A stretch of 12,785 bases of DNA from Thermoproteus sp. UBA157 (GCA_002497345.1 DANS01000037.1:6294-19078); one strand, 5' to 3'; positions 7,291-12,785 are shown, numbered from the stretch's first letter. Notes: generated by a model not told the origin, from the letters alone. Program-made: numbers and translations.

Positions 7291-8405
7291 CTAGTTATCA
7301 CCAAGCCCCTCATCTCCTCCAATATGCTAGCTCCCGGTCCTTGGAAAAAGCCGCGCACGGGCTCTAGGATTTTTATCAAGGCCTCGGCCGCCGCGTTCTT
7401 CAAATCCGCCGGGTGTATTTGGCCGGCCGCGTAGGCCCTCTCGAGCTCCTCGTAAGTCCAGAACTCGAGGGGCCCTCCGTATTTGGCCGGCCTCTCCAGC
7501 ACGAACGGCTCCTTCCTCTCCTCCCTAAACGCCGAGATTCTTAGTATCTCCAACACTGGGTTGTACTCCGGATCTCTCGGAGGGCAGTAGGCCCTGGCTA
7601 TCTTCTGTCTGATCTCCTCGGGGCTGTCGTGCACGAATATAGCGCTTTGCGGTATGGACTTCGACATCTTCATCTCGCTGAGCTCCTCCTTGCTCTTCGG
7701 CTTCTCGGTCATGTTGAGGGCGGGCAACAGCTTGTGGTGGAGGGCCACGGGCTTTACCCTCTTGCCGTCTACGGTCAACGGGTAGAACCTCACCCTCAAC
7801 GCGACCTCCCTCGCCAATATGTGGGCCCTCCGCTGGTCGATCCCCCCGTGGGGGATGTGGGCGCCCAGCGCGAAGACGTCGGCCACTTGGAGGGGCGGGT
7901 ATACCAGATACGCCAAGGGGATCGACTCGCCCATCTTGCGGCCGAGTATCGTGAGGCTGTGGCGCACCTCTGATAACGTCAAGTTCCTCACCACGTCCAT
8001 TAGGAGGAACCAGTATTCGTCGTTGTTGTGGTAGAGGTCGGAGCCCAGCACGAACCGCACGCCGTCTGGATCGCCGCCTAACGCCTCGATGATCCTCTTG
8101 AAGGTTTGCACGTAGTACGTCACGGCGACGCGCCTGATTAGGTCCAGATCACCGCCGAGCTTGTTGTTGAGCCAAGAGTGTATATCGGCCAGAAACACGG
8201 TGGGCCTCACGCCGGCCTTCTGCAGATCCACCACCTTGGACATGCTCACCAGCCCGGTGCCTATGTGGATGTAGCCGGATATCTCGAAGCCTATGTAGTG
8301 GCTCAGCCTATGGCCGGCCTCCAGAAGCGCCTTGAGCTCCTCGAGCGTCAATACCTCCTCCGTGGGGTACCTCGTAATAAGCCTCATTCTATCCTCGACG
8401 TCCAT
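7287..8405 (-). CDS. tyrS: Tyrosyl-tRNA synthetase, archaeal type
   Basis: Class I synthetase that charges tRNA(Tyr). The 372-residue product matches the archaeal TyrRS pattern as I know it from Methanocaldococcus: HYIGFEISGYIHIGTG near 36-51 with the HIGH-type signature HIGTG, FLADIHSWLN near 71-80, YPPLQVAD near 169-176 (tyrosine-site Tyr, Gln and Asp), GGIDQRRAHILARE near 187-200, and the KMSKS loop at 246-250. IHPADLKNAAAEALIKILEPVR lies near the C-terminus. TrpRS is the main alternative but the tyrosine-site residues argue against it. A tail of about 20 residues extends past the last conserved helix. The start is ATG at 8405, only 30 nt from the divergent DUF371 start, with a TATA-like element near 8423-8430. 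It overlaps the methyltransferase gene downstream by 4 nt (ATGA). Confidence 0.95.
   Translation of the reverse strand: MDVEDRMRLITRYPTEEVLTLEELKALLEAGHRLSHYIGFEISGYIHIGTGLVSMSKVVDLQKAGVRPTVFLADIHSWLNNKLGGDLDLIRRVAVTYYVQTFKRIIEALGGDPDGVRFVLGSDLYHNNDEYWFLLMDVVRNLTLSEVRHSLTILGRKMGESIPLAYLVYPPLQVADVFALGAHIPHGGIDQRRAHILAREVALRVRFYPLTVDGKRVKPVALHHKLLPALNMTEKPKSKEELSEMKMSKSIPQSAIFVHDSPEEIRQKIARAYCPPRDPEYNPVLEILRISAFREERKEPFVLERPAKYGGPLEFWTYEELERAYAAGQIHPADLKNAAAEALIKILEPVRGFFQGPGASILEEMRGLVITR
7297..7302 (-). promoter_or_regulatory. Shine-Dalgarno of the short methyltransferase gene
   Basis: The minus strand reads GGTGAT, complementary to the usual archaeal 16S rRNA 3' end, with 6 nt before the ATG at 7290. 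It lies inside the 3' end of tyrS. It is the only clear Shine-Dalgarno I found, and it precedes an internal operon gene, while first genes of units appear to be leaderless. Confidence 0.6.
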
Positions 8406-8410
8406 GGCTA

Positions 8411-8419
8411 AGTATTAAG
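8411..8419 (+). promoter_or_regulatory. Putative TATA box for DUF371
   Basis: AGTATTAAG is centred about 20 nt before the DUF371 ATG at 8436 and begins 6 nt from the tyrS start. Together with the tyrS element it fills the 30-nt divergent gap, so upstream promoter elements of each gene must lie within the other gene's coding sequence. Confidence 0.35.
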
Positions 8420-8422
8420 AGG

Positions 8423-8430
8423 GTATTTGA
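8423..8430 (-). promoter_or_regulatory. Putative TATA box for tyrS
   Basis: GGTATTTG on the plus strand (CAAATACC on the minus) is centred about 21 nt from the tyrS ATG at 8405. It lies inside the 30-nt gap between tyrS and DUF371, only 6 nt from the DUF371 start. The match is moderate. Confidence 0.35.
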
Positions 8431-8435
8431 AATAG

Positions 8436-8849
8436 ATGCCCAGCGATGTGATCATCGCGCGGGGGCACGCGAACGTGACGGCCAAGAACGAGCGGACGCT
8501 GGAGATAACGCGTGATCCCTACGTCACGAGGAGCGGCGATTGCATAATCGCTTGTTGCGCCGACAAGGCCGGGCCGGATCTATCCGAGGAGCTCCGGGAG
8601 GCCTTGGCGAGGCCCGGGATTGTGAAGATCGTCGTGGAGGCCGAGGGCATCGAGGAGGTGATCACCGGCAGGACCCCCCTTGCGCCGCCGACGAATCCCT
8701 ACCGGCTGGTGGTGCGCAGGAGCCGATATGTCGACGACTCGACCTTGGCGGTGGAGGCGGACAAGGCCGCGGCCCATTTGTCGAGGGAGCTCGTCTCGAA
8801 AATAAGGGAGGGGGTCGTGGTCAGGGTGGAGATCTCCGTTTATGGTTAA
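8436..8849 (+). CDS. DUF371 family protein
   Basis: Conserved archaeal protein of unknown function. The 137-residue product covers the full DUF371 domain as I recall it: an N-terminal GHANVTAKNERTLEIT (family GHxxVxAxHxxTxEiT), the SGDCIIACCADKA segment near 33-45, RRSRYVDDSTLAVEADKAAA near 90-109 with its Arg-Ser pair, and a beta-rich end. There is no signal peptide or membrane segment. Cysteines at C36, C40 and C41 sit in the conserved GDCI region. The ATG at 8436 gives the expected N-terminus. Only 2 nt separate its stop from the next gene, for a SEC59/VTE5-like membrane kinase, so the two are likely co-transcribed. No function is claimed beyond family membership. Confidence 0.87.
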   Translation: MPSDVIIARGHANVTAKNERTLEITRDPYVTRSGDCIIACCADKAGPDLSEELREALARPGIVKIVVEAEGIEEVITGRTPLAPPTNPYRLVVRRSRYVDDSTLAVEADKAAAHLSRELVSKIREGVVVRVEISVYG

Positions 8850-8851
8850 AA

Positions 8852-9553
8852 ATGTCGGTGCCGGCTCTCCATATGGACTTGAAAGGCCTTTTGGTGCGCA
8901 AGGCCTTCCACATCGCCGGGGCGATCCTCTTGGCGATCCCCCTTTTTGTGGAGGTGCGCCCCACGATCTACTACGCGATACTCGCGCTGGCGGCGGGCGC
9001 CTTCTATTCGATACAAGTCAAGCGGCCCCAACTGCTCTTGGACTTAAGGCGAGATATATTCAAGAGCCTCCAGAACGTGTTCGACAGCTTGGATAAGCTC
9101 GTGCCGGTGGGGCGCGCCGATTTGAAGGCGCAGTACAACGAGTTACTCTATTCCATAGAAAGGGCCATAGAGGCGGCCGAGAGGGACTACGAGAGGAGAG
9201 GCGGCTATCTGGGCCTCCTCATGGGGGCCGTGGGGGTGCTCATCGCCTACAACATCTTCGGCCCGATGAGCTTGTTGCCGGCCGTCGTCGGCTTGGCGGT
9301 GTACGACGTGTTCTCGGCGCTTGTGGGCACCGCCTTTGGCAGACATAGATTGCCCGGGACCAACGCCACAGCGGAAGGCATCATCGGCGGCTCGGCGCCC
9401 ACTTTGGCGGTGCTGCTCGCCGCGGGCTACAAGCCTTGGGCCGCGATGCTCATAACGGCGTTTGTCATAGTGGCGGAGGCATATGGCGTTGAGGACAACT
9501 TGGCGATACCCATAGCCGCCGCGGGGGCGGCGTATTTGGCCGCGCTTATTTGA
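8852..9553 (+). CDS. SEC59/VTE5-family membrane protein (dolichol kinase-like)
   Basis: Polytopic membrane protein of the dolichol kinase/phytol kinase/CTP-transferase family, probably acting on a polyprenyl lipid. The 233-residue product has the N-terminal VRKAFHIAGA (family R-K-x-x-H), hydrophobic segments near 20-34, 39-54, 119-136, 138-157, 178-193, 195-209 and 217-232, the loop YDVFSALVGTAFGRHRLPGT near 151-170, and VEDNLAIPIAAA near 213-224 (family DN motif). Two features are unusual: a charged helical insert of about 65 residues (55-118) between membrane segments 2 and 3, and Asn-Ala-Thr where many members have a Lys-containing K-S/T-x-E-G motif. The ATG at 8852 is 2 nt after DUF371. 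A second ATG at 8873 lies about 24 nt after an AT-rich TTAAAAA and may be an alternative start. Dolichol-phosphate synthesis for glycosylation is an inference. Confidence 0.78.
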   Translation: MSVPALHMDLKGLLVRKAFHIAGAILLAIPLFVEVRPTIYYAILALAAGAFYSIQVKRPQLLLDLRRDIFKSLQNVFDSLDKLVPVGRADLKAQYNELLYSIERAIEAAERDYERRGGYLGLLMGAVGVLIAYNIFGPMSLLPAVVGLAVYDVFSALVGTAFGRHRLPGTNATAEGIIGGSAPTLAVLLAAGYKPWAAMLITAFVIVAEAYGVEDNLAIPIAAAGAAYLAALI

Positions 9554-9881
9554 CGAAGTAGAAGCCCTTGGCCTTAACGCCGAGTCTCCCGGCGGCTTTT
9601 GCGAGGGCCACGTCGTCTGTCAACAAGACGCAGCCGGTCTCGAGGGCTAAGGCCAACGCCGAGAGGTCGGCCTCGCTGAGGCCGCGCGCTCTCTTGGCCA
9701 ACTCCGCCATCTTCCTCGCGTCGACGTCCACCACCTCGACGGACAGTACCTCTAAGGCGGCGCGCGCTCTGGGGTCCTTGAGCTCCTCGACGACTTGTCT
9801 AGTCGTCAACAAGCGTCCTTGAAACGCCCTCATGTCCCGCCCGTGGATGAAAGCGCTGGCGTCCAGCACGTAGCAGCTCAT
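9546..9881 (-). CDS. PIN-domain ribonuclease, Nob1-like without zinc ribbon
   Basis: Small metal-dependent RNase of the PIN superfamily. In 111 residues the acidic active-site set is visible: D7 in YVLDASAFI, E32/E33 in VVEEL, E70/D72 in LSEADLSALALA, and D89/D90 in LLTDDVALAKAAGRLG. TTRQVVEELKD and LLTDD resemble archaeal Nob1, the nuclease that matures the 16S rRNA 3' end, but the protein ends right after the PIN domain. No Cys-x-x-Cys zinc ribbon follows in any minus-strand frame. A VapC toxin is the alternative, but there is no VapB-like antitoxin beside it. The gene overlaps the upstream NAD kinase gene by ATGA and its stop overlaps the convergent SEC59-like gene by 8 nt. Its RNA target is unknown. 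Confidence 0.82.
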   Translation of the reverse strand: MSCYVLDASAFIHGRDMRAFQGRLLTTRQVVEELKDPRARAALEVLSVEVVDVDARKMAELAKRARGLSEADLSALALALETGCVLLTDDVALAKAAGRLGVKAKGFYFVK

Positions 9882-10606
9882 GGCGATAGGAGCCTGGACA
9901 ACACCCTGTCGTAGTAGTCGTATTCGCCGAATACGGCGAGTTTCAGCCTCCTCGCGCCCCTCCTCACGGAGAAGGATCTGCCCCGAATTCCGCCGTAGTT
10001 GTCGCAGGCGAGCTCGGCCTCTTGGCTGGTCGCTATCTCGAGCGGCTCTTGGGGGACGACGAGCGGCCGCAAGTACAAGGTGTAGGGGGCTATGAAGGAT
10101 ATCACGAAGGCCTCAAGCCTGTAATCGACGATGGGCCCCCAGGTGGACACCGCGTAGCCCGTGGAGCCTTGCGGCGTTGATATTATCACGCCGTCTGCCC
10201 GCCCGCTAATAATGGGCATAGAGCCCGTTATCTTAAACGTGAGGAGCTTCCTGTAATCGGCATTGCGAATCACGACCTCGTTGACGGCCGTGCAGCCGCC
10301 TGCGTCTATCGTGGGGAGCTCCACGACGTCGAAATCGCGCGAGAGGATCCTCCTGGCCATTTCCTCCAGCGACATCTCGCCTATCCTTGTGCTTCTGTAA
10401 AAATTTATACGGCCACCCCCTACATGTACCAGCAGCGAATCGAGGACGCAGGGATGTCCGTGGATCGTCTCGAGGAGCGTTCCATCTCCGCCGATTACGA
10501 CAGTTATCTCGGGCCTATCGGCGCAGTCCAGCTCCGAAGCTCCCAGCAACGACTTGAGCTTGGCCGCGAAGTCCGCCAGATCGCTGCGGTACGCTATTGC
10601 GATCAC
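9878..10606 (-). CDS. ppnK: NAD kinase
   Basis: Phosphorylates NAD(H) to NADP(H) using ATP or polyphosphate, supplying cofactor for biosynthetic reductases. The 242-residue product has the diagnostic VVIGGDGTLLE with GGDGT at 39-43, a TAVNEVVI segment with the NE pair at 109-110, and GRADGVIISTPQGSTGY at 135-151, the NAD-binding core. The C-terminal beta-rich part near 165-242 fits the family. It is somewhat shorter than many homologues because the N-terminal Rossmann part is compact. The start is GTG at 10606 (MIAIAYRSD), with an AT-rich TATA-like element at 10621-10630. The PIN gene follows in a 4-nt ATGA overlap. HemA in this window uses NADPH, but that is no evidence of a direct link. Confidence 0.93.
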   Translation of the reverse strand: MIAIAYRSDLADFAAKLKSLLGASELDCADRPEITVVIGGDGTLLETIHGHPCVLDSLLVHVGGGRINFYRSTRIGEMSLEEMARRILSRDFDVVELPTIDAGGCTAVNEVVIRNADYRKLLTFKITGSMPIISGRADGVIISTPQGSTGYAVSTWGPIVDYRLEAFVISFIAPYTLYLRPLVVPQEPLEIATSQEAELACDNYGGIRGRSFSVRRGARRLKLAVFGEYDYYDRVLSRLLSP

Positions 10607-10620
10607 GAACGATAGATGTT

Positions 10621-10630
10621 GTTAATTTAG
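10621..10630 (-). promoter_or_regulatory. Putative TATA box for NAD kinase
   Basis: GTTAATTTAG (minus strand CTAAATTAAC) is centred about 20 nt from the GTG at 10606, consistent with a leaderless transcript. The remainder of the gap up to the tRNA promoter, about 10631-10676, holds nothing I can name. Confidence 0.4.
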
Positions 10631-10676
10631 ATGACGCCCATACAAGGGCCTTCTCGGCGGATCGCTGTCAAAAAAG

Positions 10677-10697
10677 CTTAAAATCGCCTATATTTAA
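10677..10697 (+). promoter_or_regulatory. tRNA-Ala promoter: TATA box and proximal AT-rich element
   Basis: An A-rich run at 10670-10675 (possible BRE) leads into CTTAAAAT at 10677-10684, centred about 24 nt before the mature tRNA 5' end. A second AT-rich element, TATATTTAA at 10689-10697, ends 8 nt before the tRNA and looks like a proximal promoter element rather than a TATA box, since it would otherwise start transcription inside the tRNA. Confidence 0.6.
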
Positions 10698-10704
10698 CCC
10701 GTCG

Positions 10705-10776
10705 GGGCCGGTAGTCTAGCGGAAGGACGCCCGCCTCGCGCGCGGGAGATCCCGGGTTCGAATCCCGGCCGGTCCA
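10705..10776 (+). tRNA. tRNA-Ala (anticodon CGC)
   Basis: A complete cloverleaf folds by eye. The acceptor stem GGGCCGG pairs with CCGGTCC and contains the G3:U70 wobble that marks alanine tRNAs. T8 and A9 are in place, the D stem GTCT pairs with GGAC around AGCGGAA, and the anticodon stem CCCGC/GCGGG encloses loop CTCGCGC with anticodon CGC at 10738-10740 (codon GCG). The variable loop is 5 nt and the T arm CCGGG-TTCGAAT-CCCGG is canonical. Discriminator A73 is at 10776. CCA is not encoded (the next bases are CCC), so RNase Z and CCA addition are needed. No intron is present, although tRNA introns are common in this group. A TATA element at 10677-10684 is centred about 24 nt before the mature 5' end, so a near-leaderless transcript is possible. 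Confidence 0.97.
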
Positions 10777-10837
10777 CCCTCTTCTTCGCCTTCCGCAGAA
10801 CTGCCCCTCGCGCCCAAGCCGTACGACGCAAGGCGGA

Positions 10838-10846
10838 TTTTTTAAG
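10838..10846 (+). promoter_or_regulatory. TATA box for the HAD phosphatase gene; only T-run after the tRNA
   Basis: TTTTTTAAG is centred about 23 nt before the GTG at 10865. Its six Ts at 10838-10843 are also the only U-tract downstream of the tRNA, about 62 nt past its end, so the same bases could help to end the tRNA transcript. A 6-bp inverted repeat (CGCCTT at 10787-10792, AAGGCG at 10830-10835) precedes it, but the 37-nt loop makes it a weak hairpin. Confidence 0.5.
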
Positions 10847-10864
10847 CTGCTTGTTCAGTTCCCA

Positions 10865-11566
10865 GTGTCCATCGCCCTCTTCACAGATTTCGACGGCACG
10901 TTGATCCCGCCCGAGATGGTCAGGAGGGATCCGACGTTGCCGCCCGAGCTCGACCTCGCCTTAAGGGAGCTATCGCACAAGATCCCCTTGGCGGTCGTCA
11001 CGACCAAGGAATGCGCTTTCGTGGAGCCCAGGGTGCCCTACGCAAAGGCCTACGCTTGTATAAACGGAATAGAGGTCAGGGCTATCGGTTACGTGGCCGT
11101 GGCGGACGGGCTCGCGTCGGTAGAGCTCGAGCGGTTGCTGGCATCGGCCAAGCGTCTCGACGCATTGGTTGAGGCCAAGAGGACGCGAGATGGCAGACTC
11201 GCCGGCATAACCGTGGATTGGCGGGACAGCAGCAAGCCGCCCGAGGGCCTCGAGGAGGTGCTCGCCGAGGCGGAGCGGCGAGGCCTCAAGACTCTGAGGT
11301 ATGCCCGCCATCCCTTCGCCGACATCTACGGCGCTGATAAGAATAAAGGAGACGCCGTGCGGTTGCTGAAGGCCCTCCTGGGCGTCGACTACGTGGTCTA
11401 TATGGGCGACAGCGAGAACGACCTTCCGGCTTGGGCAGAGGCCGATGTGAGGATAATAGTGAGGCATAGCCTCAACAAGGACCTCCTAGTCGAGGGGGCC
11501 GTGCCGATCGCCTACGAGGAGTTGCCGCGATACATAAGACAAGTCCTCTCCAATATGGCGTGTTAG
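10865..11566 (+). CDS. HAD-superfamily phosphatase (type IIB, sugar-phosphatase-like)
   Basis: Probable Mg-dependent phosphatase, substrate unproven. The 233-residue product shows all HAD motifs: the nucleophile DFDGTL with D8 and D10, VVTTKE with motif II Thr at 46-47, ADKNKGDAV near 158-164 with the motif III Lys, and MGDSENDLPAW near 180-190 with D182 and D186. The cap between motifs II and III (about 60-155) suits subclass IIB, which includes trehalose-6-phosphate, sucrose-phosphate and mannosyl-3-phosphoglycerate phosphatases; I cannot choose among them. The start is GTG at 10865, with a TATA element (TTTTTTAAG) about 23 nt upstream, so it is probably leaderless. Its end overlaps the tiaS start by 7 nt, so the two are likely co-transcribed, with no evident functional link. 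Confidence 0.85.
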   Translation: MSIALFTDFDGTLIPPEMVRRDPTLPPELDLALRELSHKIPLAVVTTKECAFVEPRVPYAKAYACINGIEVRAIGYVAVADGLASVELERLLASAKRLDALVEAKRTRDGRLAGITVDWRDSSKPPEGLEEVLAEAERRGLKTLRYARHPFADIYGADKNKGDAVRLLKALLGVDYVVYMGDSENDLPAWAEADVRIIVRHSLNKDLLVEGAVPIAYEELPRYIRQVLSNMAC

Positions 11567-12785
11567 TCCACATAGGTATAGACGACACGGACTCCCACAG
11601 AGGCGGTTGCACGACCTATGTAGGATACACCTTGGTCAAGGAAATCCTCAAGAAATATGGCGATGTCCTCGCCGATTACCCCCATCTGGTCAGGCTCAAC
11701 CCCTATGTGCCCTTCAAGACCAGGGGCAACGCGGCTGTGGCGCTCGTCTTGAACCTCCCCGAGGGCGCCGAGGAGGACATATGGGAGCTGGCGGTGAAGG
11801 TAGTGTCCGAGGGGGCCGATTTAACCGGCAAGACCAGCCCCGGCATCGCCATGGCCGTGGGGTCCGTGCCGGGGAGGGCCAAACACGTGTACAGACTGGC
11901 CTTGTCCCAGATCGTTCCCAGAAGCGTCGTCGAGAGGGTGGAGGGCGTTAGGACGTGGGGAGGAAGGGGCGTAATAGGCGCCGTGGCCGCGATAGGCGCC
12001 GAGCTCTCGACATCGACCTTCGAGCTCCTGGCCTACAGAGAGGGCGAAAGGCCTCCCATAAGCCCTGGCCTCGTGGCCGCCATGGAGGCGCTGACATATC
12101 CCTTCACGTTCCACAACCTCGATGGGAGGAGGGTGCTCATAGAGCCGAGGGGCCCCGACCCCGTCTTGTACGGCATAAGGGGCCTTTCCCCGCCTCACCT
12201 CATCTACGCGGCGCGTTTCCTGGAGGAAAACGGCGTGAGGGCGGCCGGCTGGATCCTCTACCGCACGAACCAAGCCACGGACGCCCACGTGGAGCTCGGA
12301 GTATTGCCGGATAGGCCCCTCCCCTACTCGGTCTATAAGACCAGGGCCCTCGTGCTTTGGGCCGAAAGGCGCAAGCGCCACGTATTCGCCGGTCTTTCAA
12401 ACGGCCTAGTAGCGATCGCCTATAGGCATTTGGGCAAGCTGGCTGCCGCCTTGGAGAGGTGCGTCGGCTGTTACGTGGAGCTGAGGGGCGGCGTGAAGCC
12501 GAGGGGCGACGGCCTCTACCTCTATGTAGAGTCCATGGAGGTGATATATAGGCTCGTTAGGATTCCTCCCAGATGCCCGTACTGCGGCGGGTCGCTCGAG
12601 AGCTTGGGCAGAGGTAAGGGGAGGCGCTGCACGAAGTGCGGCACCGTGTTTCGATCGGCCGAGATCCGCTACGTTTTATCCACAGCTGAGCGGGGCTACT
12701 ACGTGCCCAGGCCCGGCGAGTGGCGCCACCTCCTCAAGCCGCCGGGGCTTGAGCCCAAGCCCATAGAGCTCGTGGGGAAGGCCGA
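11560..12785 (+). CDS. tiaS: tRNA(Ile2) 2-agmatinylcytidine synthetase, 3' end cut by window
   Basis: Archaeal enzyme that uses ATP to attach agmatine to C34 of tRNA(Ile) CAU, so that it reads AUA and not AUG. At least 408 residues are present and no stop is reached; the family is about 420 residues, so only the tail is missing. The N-terminus is GIDDTDSHRGGCTTYVG at 6-22. T18 falls exactly where the autophosphorylated Thr lies in the Archaeoglobus enzyme, which supports GTG at 11560 as start. A kinase-like core and ferredoxin-like part fill about 1-270. An OB-fold region is likely near 275-335, and a zinc ribbon has C339, C342, C357 and C360 (CPYC and CTKC). It overlaps the HAD phosphatase gene by 7 nt and has no separate promoter or ribosome-binding site that I can see. 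Confidence 0.95.
   Translation, partial: MLVHIGIDDTDSHRGGCTTYVGYTLVKEILKKYGDVLADYPHLVRLNPYVPFKTRGNAAVALVLNLPEGAEEDIWELAVKVVSEGADLTGKTSPGIAMAVGSVPGRAKHVYRLALSQIVPRSVVERVEGVRTWGGRGVIGAVAAIGAELSTSTFELLAYREGERPPISPGLVAAMEALTYPFTFHNLDGRRVLIEPRGPDPVLYGIRGLSPPHLIYAARFLEENGVRAAGWILYRTNQATDAHVELGVLPDRPLPYSVYKTRALVLWAERRKRHVFAGLSNGLVAIAYRHLGKLAAALERCVGCYVELRGGVKPRGDGLYLYVESMEVIYRLVRIPPRCPYCGGSLESLGRGKGRRCTKCGTVFRSAEIRYVLSTAERGYYVPRPGEWRHLLKPPGLEPKPIELVGKA

Noticed and set aside
8540..8851. N-terminal extension of the SEC59-like protein into DUF371
   Set aside because: The extra sequence is an out-of-frame reading of DUF371, rich in Gly and Arg, and no homologue has such a domain to my knowledge.
10607..10704. 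Possible C/D box small RNA between NAD kinase and tRNA-Ala
   Set aside because: A TAGATGA sequence resembles a C box in five of seven bases, but there is no CTGA D box at a fitting distance on either strand. Promoter elements explain the AT-rich parts.
1..12785. Insertion sequences, CRISPR arrays, att sites or transferred islands
   Set aside because: No transposase or integrase, no regularly spaced repeats, no direct repeat of the tRNA end, and codon use looks uniform across the genes.

Overview
The window reads as GC-rich, gene-dense chromosome from a hyperthermophilic crenarchaeon, most likely a Thermoproteaceae member (Thermoproteus or Pyrobaculum type). Archaeal markers are GatE (archaeal Glu-tRNA(Gln) amidotransferase), TiaS (archaeal tRNA-Ile2 agmatidine synthetase), a DUF371 protein, an archaeal-type TyrRS, TATA-box promoters placed for leaderless transcription, and frequent GTG starts. 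The family-level assignment is an inference from gene content and style, not from a database match.

Layout, left to right: hemL(+) converges on hemA(-). hemA diverges from hemC(+), which converges on gatE(-). gatE diverges from ksgA-RNase Z(+), which converge on the tyrS-methyltransferase pair(-). tyrS diverges from DUF371-SEC59-like kinase(+), which converge on the NAD kinase-PIN pair(-). NAD kinase diverges from tRNA-Ala(CGC)(+), followed by a HAD phosphatase and tiaS(+), which runs off the right edge. Transcription units of one or two genes thus alternate strand along the window. All four convergent pairs overlap at their stop codons (26, 4, 4 and 8 nt), and co-directional neighbours overlap or nearly abut. 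The only non-coding gaps are short promoter regions and the tRNA flanks; none exceeds 300 bases.

Functionally there are two themes. The first is tetrapyrrole synthesis from glutamyl-tRNA: HemA reduces Glu-tRNA to glutamate-1-semialdehyde, HemL makes 5-aminolevulinate, and HemC later makes hydroxymethylbilane. HemB and HemD are not in the window. The second is RNA and translation: GatE (Gln-tRNA formation), KsgA/Dim1 (16S rRNA dimethylation), RNase Z (tRNA 3' processing), TyrRS, tRNA-Ala, a Nob1-like PIN nuclease and TiaS. GatE and HemA both draw on glutamyl-tRNA. NAD kinase, the membrane-bound SEC59/VTE5-like kinase, the short methyltransferase and the HAD phosphatase are metabolic or unassigned.

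I see no mobile element, CRISPR array, prophage or obvious novel system. The points worth a second look are genome architecture (interlocked stops, shared or very compact divergent promoters), a methyltransferase that lacks the C-terminal part of the fold, a PIN protein without zinc ribbon coupled to NAD kinase, and a large hydrophilic insert plus a changed motif in the SEC59-like protein.
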